Origin: Rathayibacter tritici
GTDB taxonomy: Bacteria > Actinomycetota > Actinomycetes > Actinomycetales > Microbacteriaceae
DNA: 61,391 nt
Reading direction: 5' to 3'
Assembly: GCF_002932875.1 (NCBI RefSeq)
Contig: NZ_PSWS01000066.1
Location: 1 to 61,391, forward strand
Below are positions 39,445 through 47,102 of the stretch, piece after piece. How positions within the stretch are numbered: position 1 is the stretch's first letter; every line of letters starts with the position of its first letter. The notes beneath the pieces were generated by a model that saw only the letters and a list, made by a program, of their open reading frames with translations, made no database searches and was not told where the DNA came from. The position numbers and the translations under genes are program-made.

Positions 39445-40167
39445 ATGATGGTGCACACAGGTTCGACGAGCAACACCCCCGCCACCGTCGTCATCCTCGC
39501 CGCGGGGATGGGCAGCCGGCTCGGCCGCTCCCTCCCTAAGCCGCTCACTCCGCTGAACGACGGCCGCTCGATCATGCAGCAGCAGTTCGACAACATTCAC
39601 CACGCCTTCGGCACGACAATCCCGGTGAGCATCGTCGTCGGCTACAAACTCGAGCACATCATCGAGGCTTTTCCCTCGGCGACGTTCGTCTACAACGAGC
39701 AGTACGACCAGACCAACACCTCCAAGAGCCTGCTTCGCGCGCTGCACTCCGGCGGCCACGGGGGCGTGCTCTGGATGAATGGCGACGTCGTCTTCGACCC
39801 GCGCATCCTCGATCGCGCGGCCGGCCTCATCGCGAAGGACGTCTCTTTCGTCACCGTCAACACGGCGAAGGTGTCGGACGAGGAGGTCAAGTACACGACG
39901 AGCGCGGAGGGCTATATCCAGGAGTTGTCCAAGACGGTGCGCGGCGGCCTCGGCGAGGCGGTCGGGATCAACTATGTGTCCGCCGCCGATAAGGCCGCGC
40001 TGGTGCGTCAGCTCGCCCGAGTCGACGCCCAGGATTACTTCGAGCGTGGCATAGAGTTGGCGATCGAGCAGGACAGAATGCTTGTCGAGCCGATGGACAT
40101 CTCCGATCTTTACGCCGTCGAAGTGGACTTCGCCGAGGACCTCGAGCGGGCGAACCTCTTCGTCTGA
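39445..40167 (+). CDS. LicC-like sugar/alcohol-phosphate nucleotidyltransferase
   Basis: 240 residues. The nucleotide-binding motif VVILAAGMGSRLGRSLPKPL matches the NTP_transferase superfamily. VGYKLEHIIEAFPSATFVYN, NTSKSLLRAL and the end DLYAVEVDFAEDLERANLF resemble LicC-type cytidylyltransferases, which make CDP-choline or related CDP-alcohols. The substrate cannot be read from sequence. It lies 52 nt before a TagG/TagH-type exporter and in the same 12-kb stretch as a glycerophosphotransferase and a CDP-alcohol phosphotransferase, so it probably activates a building block of a surface polymer (inference). Confidence 0.82.
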   Translation: MMVHTGSTSNTPATVVILAAGMGSRLGRSLPKPLTPLNDGRSIMQQQFDNIHHAFGTTIPVSIVVGYKLEHIIEAFPSATFVYNEQYDQTNTSKSLLRALHSGGHGGVLWMNGDVVFDPRILDRAAGLIAKDVSFVTVNTAKVSDEEVKYTTSAEGYIQELSKTVRGGLGEAVGINYVSAADKAALVRQLARVDAQDYFERGIELAIEQDRMLVEPMDISDLYAVEVDFAEDLERANLFV

Positions 40168-40219
40168 CGCTCACGGCTCCTCTGCGGCTCGGTCGGAGCC
40201 GGTCGGGAGGAGTCGCGCA

Positions 40220-41035
40220 GTGAGCACGGCCGCTATTCTCGCGAGCGAGCCGGAGCTGCGACACCGCCGCTCCGGAGCCTGGCGCTACCGCCACTCCCTC
40301 TGGCTGCTCACCAAGCGCGACCTCACCGTCCGCTACGCGACGAGCGCACTCGGCTACGTCTGGTCGGTACTCGACCCGCTCGTGATGTCGGGGATCTACT
40401 TCTTCGTCTTCACCGTCGTGTTTCAGCGGACCGTCGGCGAGGACCCGTACATTGTCTTCCTGCTCGCCGGGCTCCTCCCGTGGATGTGGTTCAACCAGGC
40501 GACCTCCGACGCCACCCGCGCGTTCCTCCGCGAGGCGAAGCTGGTGCGCTCGACGTCGATTCCGCGCACGATCTGGGTGGGGCGGATCGTGCTCTCGAAG
40601 GGCATCGAGTTCGTGGCAAGCCTGCCGGTGCTGGCGCTGTTCGCCGTGATCGCCGGTGCCCAGCTGACCTGGGCGGTGCTGCTGTTCCCCGTGGCGATCC
40701 TGCTCCAGGCAGTGCTCACCGTCGGGGTGGGCCTGCTCGTCGCTCCGCTCGTGGTGTTCTTCCGCGACCTGGAGCGGGCGGTGAAGCTCCTGCTGCGATT
40801 CCTCTTCTACGCGTCGCCGATCATCTACTCCACCGCTGATCTGCCCGAGCAGATCCGACCGCTCGCCGCGCTCAACCCACTCAGCGGGATCGTCGCGCTC
40901 TACCGCTCCGCCTTCTTCGACAGCGAACTGGACATTCCGCTCATCCTCGCCTCGGCGGGGATCTCGATCCTCATGCTGGCACTGGGCCTGGTCGTCTTCC
41001 GCCGCTGCGAACGCGCAATGCTGAAGGAGCTGTGA
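40220..41035 (+). CDS. ABC-2 polysaccharide/teichoic-acid export permease
   Basis: 271 residues with six membrane segments and the typical N-terminal amphipathic start LWLLTKRDLTVRYATSALGY and PLVMSGIYFFVFTVVFQ. The C-terminal part has FLFYASPIIYSTADLPEQIR and LNPLSGIVALYR, both typical of TagG/RfbA/KpsM-type permeases. The GTG at 40220 has GGAGG upstream. It overlaps the ATPase start as TGATG. It exports lipid-linked surface polymer. Confidence 0.92.
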   Translation: MSTAAILASEPELRHRRSGAWRYRHSLWLLTKRDLTVRYATSALGYVWSVLDPLVMSGIYFFVFTVVFQRTVGEDPYIVFLLAGLLPWMWFNQATSDATRAFLREAKLVRSTSIPRTIWVGRIVLSKGIEFVASLPVLALFAVIAGAQLTWAVLLFPVAILLQAVLTVGVGLLVAPLVVFFRDLERAVKLLLRFLFYASPIIYSTADLPEQIRPLAALNPLSGIVALYRSAFFDSELDIPLILASAGISILMLALGLVVFRRCERAMLKEL

Positions 41036-41853
41036 TGACCGACACTCCCGTGGTGATCGAGTGCCGCGGCCTCGGAATCCGCTTCCGTCGCAACCGGCGG
41101 GGCCGCCGCTCCTTCAAGGACCTCTTCGCCGGGCGCTCCCGCCGCTCCCGGCCGGGCGAGTTCTGGGCGTTGCGCGGCCTCGACCTGCAGGTGCGCGCCG
41201 GCGAGGCGATCGGCGTCGTGGGCCGGAACGGGCAGGGTAAGTCGACGCTGCTCAAGCTGGTTGCCGGAGTGGTCCTGCCGGACGAGGGCGCGGTGCAGGT
41301 GCGCGGTGGCGTCGCTCCGCTCATCGAGATCACCGGCGGTTTCGTCGCGGACCTCAGCGTCCGCGAGAACGTCTACCTCACCGCCGGGCTGCACGGGATG
41401 TCCAAGCGCGAGGTCGACGCGCGCTTCGACTCGATCATCGAGTTCGCCGAGATCGGCGACTTCGTGGACACCCCCTACAAGCACCTCTCCAGCGGGATGA
41501 AGGTGCGCATCGCGTTCTCAGTTGTCTCCCGGCTCGAGGAGCCGATCATCCTCGTCGACGAGGTGCTCGCGGTCGGCGACAAAGCCTTCCGCGAGAAGTG
41601 CTACGCGCGGATCGAGGAGATGCTCGCCTCCGGCCGCACCCTCTTCTTCGTCTCGCACAACGAGCGGGACCTGCGCCGTTTCTGTAGCCGCGGCCTCTAC
41701 CTCGACAAGGGCCGCCTGGTGCTGGACGCGCCGATCGAGGAGGTGCTCACGCGTTACGCTGAGGACTACGCGCCGACACCGCGGAGCAGCGCGGCGCCGG
41801 CCGAGGACCTGCCCGTCCAGGGCACTGTGTCCGTCTCCGTCTCCGACGACTGA
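41035..41853 (+). CDS. ABC polysaccharide/teichoic-acid export ATPase
   Basis: 272 residues. Walker A GVVGRNGQGKSTLLKLVAGV, a TagH/RfbB-like Q-loop region IEITGGFVADLSVRENVYL, signature YKHLSSGMKVRIAFSVVS, Walker B IILVDEVLAVGD and the H loop LFFVSHNERDL. The C-terminal tail is short, so there is no polymer-binding domain like that of Wzt. AAGGAG precedes the ATG; a GTG 3 nt earlier is equally possible. Confidence 0.93.
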   Translation: MTDTPVVIECRGLGIRFRRNRRGRRSFKDLFAGRSRRSRPGEFWALRGLDLQVRAGEAIGVVGRNGQGKSTLLKLVAGVVLPDEGAVQVRGGVAPLIEITGGFVADLSVRENVYLTAGLHGMSKREVDARFDSIIEFAEIGDFVDTPYKHLSSGMKVRIAFSVVSRLEEPIILVDEVLAVGDKAFREKCYARIEEMLASGRTLFFVSHNERDLRRFCSRGLYLDKGRLVLDAPIEEVLTRYAEDYAPTPRSSAAPAEDLPVQGTVSVSVSDD

Positions 41854-41895
41854 CCACTCCCGCGCTCGGCACCCGAGGACGCAGGAGTGCAGGAC

Positions 41896-43395
41896 ATGGC
41901 CCAGAAGGACCGCAAACGCGAGCGCGCCGTCGAGAGAGCCGGCGGACTCGAGCCGACCGACGGATCCGAGAACGCACAGCTCGCGAAGATGCTCGACCGG
42001 CTCCTTTCGGTGCAGCGCCCCGCCGTGCTGGCGAACATCCGCTTGCTGCGTCGGCGACGGCCCGGGGCGACACCGGAGCAGATCATCACGTCGCTCGAAC
42101 GGCAGTACCTCTCGAGCGTGGCCGCGGGCGGCGCGGCGATCGGAGCGACGGCCGTCGTCCCCGGCATCGGCACGGCCGCCTCGGTAGCCCTCTCCGGCGC
42201 GGGCGCCGCGGGTTTCCTGGAGGCGAGCGCCCTCTTCGCACAGTCGGTGACGGAGGTGCACGGCATCCCGCTCGAGGATCCCGACCGCGCACGGGCCCTC
42301 GTCCTCACGCTGATGATGGGGTCCTCCGGCAGCGAGATGGTGCGACAGGTGGCAGGTCAGGCCGTCGGCGGGGGCACCGGCCTCAACCAGTATTGGGGCT
42401 CGGTGGTGACCAAGGGGCTGCCGTCGTTCCTGGTGGGCGAGCTGGCCGACCGAGCGAAGAAGTCATTCACCAAGCACTTCCTGGCGCAGCAGGGCGCGGG
42501 GCTGGTCGGCCGAGCGATGCCCTTCGGGATCGGGGCGGCGCTGGGCGGAGTCGGCAACGCGATGCTCGGCCGCAAGGTGATCCAGAGCGCGCGCGACGCG
42601 TTCGGGCCCGCACCGCAGGCGTTCGGCAACACGCTCGTGCTCGAACCGACGCGCGCCGAGCGCACGGCGCTGGCTGCGGCACCGACAGAACCGCTTGCGC
42701 TCTTCGTCCGCGACTACGGCGGAACGGGCGAGCGGGTCGCGCTCCTGCTGCACGGGCTCGGCGCCGACTCCCGGATCTGGTACGCCCTGGTGCCCACGCT
42801 GCACGAGCACGGCTATCGCGTGCTGGCGCCCGACCTCGCGGGCCACGGCGGGTCCCCGATGTCGCCGGTGTACTCGCCGCAGCGCTGGGCCGCAGACGTG
42901 CGAGCCTCGGTGCTGCAGACCCCCGACCTGATCATCGGACACGGTCTCGGCGCCGTCGTCGCCGCCCGGCTCGCTCCGGAGTACCGCGCCGACCGGCTGA
43001 TCCTGCTCGACCCCGCCTTCTCGGACGCGCGCGGCGTGACCCGAGCTCTGCACCGCGCTGGCTCGGTCGCGCATGTCGAGAAGGGCGACGCCGACTCCCT
43101 CCGCCACCGCCATCCGATCTGGACCGACGAGCAGATCGAGCTCGATGTGTCGGCGTACGCGCTCTGGGATCAGGACTCCGCCGACGGGCTCACGGCGCGC
43201 GGCGCGGCTGACGCGCCCGACACCTTCCCGGTGCCCACTCTCGCGGTGCTGCCGGAGGACCCGCTGGGTCACGGCTCGCTGGGCGCTGTGGTGGCGGGCC
43301 GCGGCGCCGAGGTGCGGAGCGTGCCGGGCGGCGGCGCGTCGATCCTGCGCGAGGACCGCGCGGCGCTGATCGCGGCACTAAACGATCGGCTCTAG
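41896..43395 (+). CDS. EcsC-like/alpha-beta-hydrolase fusion lacking catalytic residues
   Basis: 499 residues. Residues 1-230 contain Gly/Ala-rich amphipathic segments (AAGGAAIGATAVVPGIGTAA, EDPDRARALVLTLMMG) resembling EcsC-type proteins. Residues 265-499 are an alpha/beta hydrolase: RVALLLHGLGADSRIW and VLAPDLAGHGGSP are normal, but the nucleophile elbow is IIGHGLGAVV, with Gly350 where Ser is expected. The usual C-terminal GAGHS is GGGAS, with Ala481 where His is expected. It is therefore probably a non-catalytic fold used for binding. It follows the polymer exporter by 42 nt on the same strand and may take part in that system. Confidence 0.82.
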   Translation: MAQKDRKRERAVERAGGLEPTDGSENAQLAKMLDRLLSVQRPAVLANIRLLRRRRPGATPEQIITSLERQYLSSVAAGGAAIGATAVVPGIGTAASVALSGAGAAGFLEASALFAQSVTEVHGIPLEDPDRARALVLTLMMGSSGSEMVRQVAGQAVGGGTGLNQYWGSVVTKGLPSFLVGELADRAKKSFTKHFLAQQGAGLVGRAMPFGIGAALGGVGNAMLGRKVIQSARDAFGPAPQAFGNTLVLEPTRAERTALAAAPTEPLALFVRDYGGTGERVALLLHGLGADSRIWYALVPTLHEHGYRVLAPDLAGHGGSPMSPVYSPQRWAADVRASVLQTPDLIIGHGLGAVVAARLAPEYRADRLILLDPAFSDARGVTRALHRAGSVAHVEKGDADSLRHRHPIWTDEQIELDVSAYALWDQDSADGLTARGAADAPDTFPVPTLAVLPEDPLGHGSLGAVVAGRGAEVRSVPGGGASILREDRAALIAALNDRL

Positions 43396-43414
43396 CGTTC
43401 CAGGCCTGCACAAC

Positions 43415-43470
43415 GAAGGCTGAGCGAGAGGATCTGCGCCCTGGGGCGCGATTTCGGGCGCTCAGCCTTC
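43415..43470. terminator. Long hairpin between convergent genes
   Basis: Perfect 12-bp stem GAAGGCTGAGCG / CGCTCAGCCTTC (43415-43426, 43459-43470) with a 32-nt loop that itself holds GCGCCC-TG-GGGCGC. It lies after the fusion gene and touches the stop of the truncated acetyltransferase on the other strand. Confidence 0.7.
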
Positions 43471-43606
43471 ATAATGACGGCTCGCGGCTCTTCGGCGCGG
43501 GGTAGTACTGCATCACGACGGGGTCGCCGAGCAGATCCGCCATCAGGGGGAGGTCCGCGTCGGTCATCTCGCGAAAGCGCAGCCGGGCGGTGGCGGAGGG
43601 GAGCAT
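43469..43606 (-). pseudogene. Truncated GNAT acetyltransferase
   Basis: Only the first 45 residues of a Gcn5-related acetyltransferase remain: TARLRFREMTDADLPLMADL, LLGDPVVMQYYPAPKSRE, which is the alpha1/beta2 start of RimJ-type enzymes (about 170 residues). The frame stops right at the hairpin arm. The acetyl-CoA-binding part is absent, and I find no continuation on either side. Confidence 0.75.
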
Positions 43607-43771
43607 CCGCAGCAGGCTACCCGCCGGCGGTCGCGGGCCCGCTCGGAGGGCGTCCATCACTGAGGTCGAATGCTCAATTTCCCGCCCTCGGTGCTGGGAG
43701 CAGGACGCTCGACCTCGGTCCGATACCGGCTGCCGGTCCTGCACCGGCCGGTGGCGAGATCGCGGCCTCCG

Positions 43772-44407
43772 TCACGGCGCGCGCCGGTCGTCATCCCGAC
43801 GCGGCCGGCCCTCTTTCTTCGCCGCAGCCGTGGCCTTCGCGGCCTGCTTGGTCGCGCGGACCTTCGTCAGCGACTCGGGCGAAACGATGTCGGCGACCGA
43901 GCGGAACGAGCCCTCCTCCCCGTAGGCACCGGCGGCCTCGCGCCAGCCCTCCCCCGTGAAGCCGCGCTGCTTGCCGAGCAGGGCGAGGAAGATCCGCGCC
44001 TTCTGCTCACCGAAGCCAGGCAGCGCCTTCAGGCGGGCGAGGACGGTGCGGCCATCCGGGTCATCGCGGGTCCAGAGGGCCGACGCGTCGCCGTCCCAGT
44101 CGTCAACGAGCGCCCGGCACAGCGCCTGGACGCGGCCCGCCATGTTCGACGGGTACCGGTGCACGGCGGGCGGAGTGCGGCAGAGCTCCGAGAACGCATC
44201 CTCGTCGACGCCGGCGATGGACGCGGCGTCGAAGGAGGAGCCGGCCGCCTCCAGACGCTCCTCGATCTTGCGCGGCCCCGAGAACGCTGTCTCCATCGCG
44301 ACCTGCTGGTCGAGGAGCATCCCGATCAGCAGGGCGAGCGGGTCGCGGCTCAGCAGGGCGTCGGCATGGGGATCGTCGGTGATATGCAGGGCGGAGTCTC
44401 GGGTCAT
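43772..44407 (-). CDS. HhH-GPD base-excision DNA repair protein
   Basis: 211 residues. N-terminal LALLIGMLLDQQVAMETAFS, helix-hairpin-helix ARLKALPGFGEQKARIFLAL (GFG hairpin), then a basic tail, KATAAAKKEGRPRRDDD. It belongs to a small actinobacterial HhH-GPD group related to AlkA/EndoIII-type glycosylases; substrates are not established, and I do not see an iron-sulphur cluster. The region before the ATG is a 15-bp tandem repeat with AAGG touching the start codon, so initiation is unusual. Confidence 0.88.
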   Translation of the reverse strand: MTRDSALHITDDPHADALLSRDPLALLIGMLLDQQVAMETAFSGPRKIEERLEAAGSSFDAASIAGVDEDAFSELCRTPPAVHRYPSNMAGRVQALCRALVDDWDGDASALWTRDDPDGRTVLARLKALPGFGEQKARIFLALLGKQRGFTGEGWREAAGAYGEEGSFRSVADIVSPESLTKVRATKQAAKATAAAKKEGRPRRDDDRRAP

Positions 44408-44411
44408 CCTT

Positions 44412-44456
44412 CAGAAATACCACGGACAGAAATACCACGGACAGAAATACCACGGA
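44412..44456 (-). repeat. Three tandem 15-bp units
   Basis: Exact units CAGAAATACCACGGA at 44412-44426, 44427-44441 and 44442-44456, ending 5 nt before the start codon of the HhH-GPD gene. They are AT-rich relative to the surroundings; each unit on the minus strand carries TATTTC, which could act as a -10-like box. Confidence 0.95.
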
Positions 44457-44517
44457 CGACCAGCGACCCGCGGTGCACGGCGCCGAGCCAGCCGACCGCA
44501 CGCGAGCGGGCGAGCCG

Positions 44518-45669
44518 CTACTTCGCGTCCTGACGCGGGAAGACGACCTTCTGCACGACGATGATCACCGAGGCGGCGACCGGGATCGCGACCAGCGCGC
44601 CGAGCACGCCCGCGATCGTGCCGCCCCCGACCGCAGCGATCACGACGACAGCGCCGGGCACTGAAACGGCCCGGTTCATGATCCGCGGGCTGAGGATGTA
44701 CGCCTCGACCTGCATGTAGACGAGGTAATAGATCGCGGCGATCAGCGCGGTCAGCGGTGAGGCGAGCAGGCAGGCGAGCGAGATGATCACCGCAGCCGAG
44801 AGGGTGCCGACCAGCGGGATCAGCGAGCCGAGGAACGCGACGCAGGCCAGCAGCGCCGGCACCGGCCCGCCGATCACGAGCAGCAGGATGAAGGTCAGCA
44901 CGCCGTTCACGCCGGCGAGGGAGACCTGGCCGACCACGTAGCGGCCGACCGCGCCCGTGATCTCGTCCCCGACCTCGTGCGCCTTCGCCCGGTGCGAGGC
45001 GGGGGCGAAGCGGTATGCGACGGCCTTCATCGAGCGCAGGGAAGCGAGGAAGTAGAGCGTCAGGATCAGCACGATGGCGGCGCCCGTGACACCAGTGGCG
45101 ATGCCGGTCCCCACGGCGATCAGGCCGCCGCCCAGTGAGAGCAGGTTGTTGGGATTGCCGATGAAGGTCTGGACGCTCCGGATCAGCTCGTCGATGTCGA
45201 CTACGCCGCGCAGCTGCTGCTCGAGGTCGAGCACCCACTTCTGGGAGGCGATGTCGGTGACAATCTGCGGGGCGCTCGTGACGAACAGCGTCAGCTGCTC
45301 GACCAGGATCGGGATGATGTAGACCAGGAGCCCGGCGAAGAGCAGCACCACCGCGGCGAACACCGCGGTGATCGCCAGCGGCCGGGGCAGACGCTTGCTC
45401 TCGAGCCAGGAGACGAGCGGATCGAGGCCGAGCGCGAAGAACACCGCCACGAAGATGTAGGTCAGCACCGTACCCAGCTGCACGAGGAGCCCGCCGAGCA
45501 CGAGCGCCGCCAGAACGCCGAGCGCGCCGAAGAAGCCGATGCGGAACGAGCGAATGGTGAAGACCGGCTTCTCTCGGTCGGCGGAGACCACGATGTCCGG
45601 CTCGACCGCGGGATGAGCGGCAACCGACCGGCGCCGGCGGGAGCGGGCGAAGGCGCGCGGTGTGATCAT
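44518..45669 (-). CDS. AI-2E family transporter
   Basis: 383 residues with about eight membrane segments: TM1-2 near 47-85, VLFFAGLLVYIIPILVEQ-like region (VVLLFAGLLVYIIPILVEQL), a soluble part, then four C-terminal segments with FLGSLIPLVGTLSAAVIISL and AVGGGTIAGVLGALVAIPVA. The family includes AI-2 exporters and Na+/H+ antiporters; substrate not evident. The ATG lies six bases after TACGCT. Confidence 0.9.
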   Translation of the reverse strand: MITPRAFARSRRRRSVAAHPAVEPDIVVSADREKPVFTIRSFRIGFFGALGVLAALVLGGLLVQLGTVLTYIFVAVFFALGLDPLVSWLESKRLPRPLAITAVFAAVVLLFAGLLVYIIPILVEQLTLFVTSAPQIVTDIASQKWVLDLEQQLRGVVDIDELIRSVQTFIGNPNNLLSLGGGLIAVGTGIATGVTGAAIVLILTLYFLASLRSMKAVAYRFAPASHRAKAHEVGDEITGAVGRYVVGQVSLAGVNGVLTFILLLVIGGPVPALLACVAFLGSLIPLVGTLSAAVIISLACLLASPLTALIAAIYYLVYMQVEAYILSPRIMNRAVSVPGAVVVIAAVGGGTIAGVLGALVAIPVAASVIIVVQKVVFPRQDAK

Positions 45670-45675
45670 GGATCG

Positions 45676-45681
45676 AGCGTA
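45676..45681 (-). promoter_or_regulatory. -10 box of the AI-2E gene, leaderless type
   Basis: TACGCT, six bases before the ATG at 45669. Confidence 0.5.
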
Positions 45682-45757
45682 GCGGGACGCTCGCAGGCCT
45701 CCTGGCGACGACGACGGCCCTTGACGCGGCGGTGCGGGAGTAGCGCTCCCGACGACA

Positions 45758-47047
45758 TCAGCCGTCCGGATCGTGGTCGTCGACCGCCGCATCGCTCCGG
45801 TGCAGGGCGGCGTGCCGCTGCCACTGCTCGAGCAGATGCTCGATCGCCGCGTGGAAGCGACGCGTCGACGCTCCCGGGGATGTGTCGCCGAAGGAGCGGC
45901 GCACCCAGCGTTCCAGCCGCTCGACCGCTTCCGGGTCGTGCTCGGCTCTGTCGATCCGCGAGACGATCGCCGCGGCGTCCTCGGCGCGCAGCCACTCCGC
46001 ATCGCCCAGGTAGCCGCTCTCGTCGACCTCGACCCAGGGGCTCGCCGGGCGGGTGACCAGCAGCGGCCGACCGGTGGCGAGCCGGTCGTAGACCATCGCC
46101 GAGACGTCCACGATCGCGAGGTCGGCGGCGGCGAGCTGCCAGCCCAGCTCGGCGCCGGTGTCGTGGACATGGCCGGCGCGCGCATCGGCGGCGTTGGCCG
46201 CGGCGATCATCGCGATGATCGCGCGGTCCGCCGCTGCGTACTCGGCGTCGACCGCCCCGCTCCGCGGGTGCGGCCGGTAGACGAGCCGGAACCGAGGATC
46301 GGCCAGCAGGCCCCGCACGAGTGCGACGCCGTGGCTCCGGATCGAGCCGTAACCGGCGGCCGGACGATCGCCCTCCCAGGTCGGCGCGTAGAGCACGACC
46401 CGGCGCTCGTCGGGGGTGAATGGCACGGCTGCGGCGAAGTGGTCGGCCTGCGGGCGCCCGATCGCGAGGGCACGCTTGTCGAAGTCGTAGTCCCAGAGCA
46501 CGCGGTGCAGTCGGGCGAGCGCGGCGTCCCCGGCGATCAGGCTGTAGTCGTACGCCTTGAACTGGTTCGTCGTCATGTACATCTTGTCGCTCTCGCCGTG
46601 GTTGACGAAGACGTGCCAGCGGCGCCCGTAGCGCATCATCTGGAAGTTGCGGGCGTTCTGGTTCACATAGAGCACGATCTGCAGCGGCTGGCTCGCAATG
46701 GTGCTCTCGAGATCGGCGACCGAGCGGACGTAGGCGACCGGCACCGGGCTCTCGCGCAGCAGCACCTCGGCCGCGCTCGCGTTGCGGCTGAGCAGTACCA
46801 CCGGATGCGTCTGCGCCAGCTCGGCGAGCGGCCGGTACCACTGCCGCAGCTGGTACAGGTTGATGTCGCCGTCCGCGAAGTAGACGCCGATCTCGAAGCG
46901 GCCCTCCGGCAGCGCGCCGCGCTCGGTGAGCAGGCGGGTCACCGCGCGACGGGCTCGGCGGGCCGCGAGCAGCTCACCGCCGACCGTCCGCGTGAGTCGC
47001 GCGTCGGTGCGAAGGCGAGCGAGCAGGGCACGGGGAGCGGGAGTCAT
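45758..47047 (-). CDS. CDP-glycerol glycerophosphotransferase-like enzyme
   Basis: 429 residues. The C-terminal GT-B-like domain has VVLYAPTWEGDRPAAGYGSI, VYRPHPRSGAVD and LAIVDVSAMVYDRLATGRPL, the signature blocks of the TagB/TagF family, which transfer glycerol- or ribitol-phosphate from CDP-alcohols to teichoic acid. No membrane segment; such enzymes bind the membrane peripherally. The ATG at 47047 is 7 nt after TACCCT. It supports a phosphodiester-linked surface polymer together with the exporter at 40-42 kb. Confidence 0.88.
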   Translation of the reverse strand: MTPAPRALLARLRTDARLTRTVGGELLAARRARRAVTRLLTERGALPEGRFEIGVYFADGDINLYQLRQWYRPLAELAQTHPVVLLSRNASAAEVLLRESPVPVAYVRSVADLESTIASQPLQIVLYVNQNARNFQMMRYGRRWHVFVNHGESDKMYMTTNQFKAYDYSLIAGDAALARLHRVLWDYDFDKRALAIGRPQADHFAAAVPFTPDERRVVLYAPTWEGDRPAAGYGSIRSHGVALVRGLLADPRFRLVYRPHPRSGAVDAEYAAADRAIIAMIAAANAADARAGHVHDTGAELGWQLAAADLAIVDVSAMVYDRLATGRPLLVTRPASPWVEVDESGYLGDAEWLRAEDAAAIVSRIDRAEHDPEAVERLERWVRRSFGDTSPGASTRRFHAAIEHLLEQWQRHAALHRSDAAVDDHDPDG

Positions 47048-47054
47048 CCGCTCC

Positions 47055-47060
47055 AGGGTA
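47055..47060 (-). promoter_or_regulatory. -10 box of the glycerophosphotransferase-like gene, leaderless type
   Basis: TACCCT, seven bases before the ATG at 47047. GGAG also lies in the gap, so a very short leader is possible. Confidence 0.45.
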
Positions 47061-47102
47061 GCGGCGACCACCCCCGGACCGGGGGGTGTCGCCGACCGCG
47101 GA

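Noticed and set aside
44412-44456. Tandem repeat as a CRISPR array
   Set aside because: The units are directly joined with no spacers and are only 15 bp; no cas genes are present.
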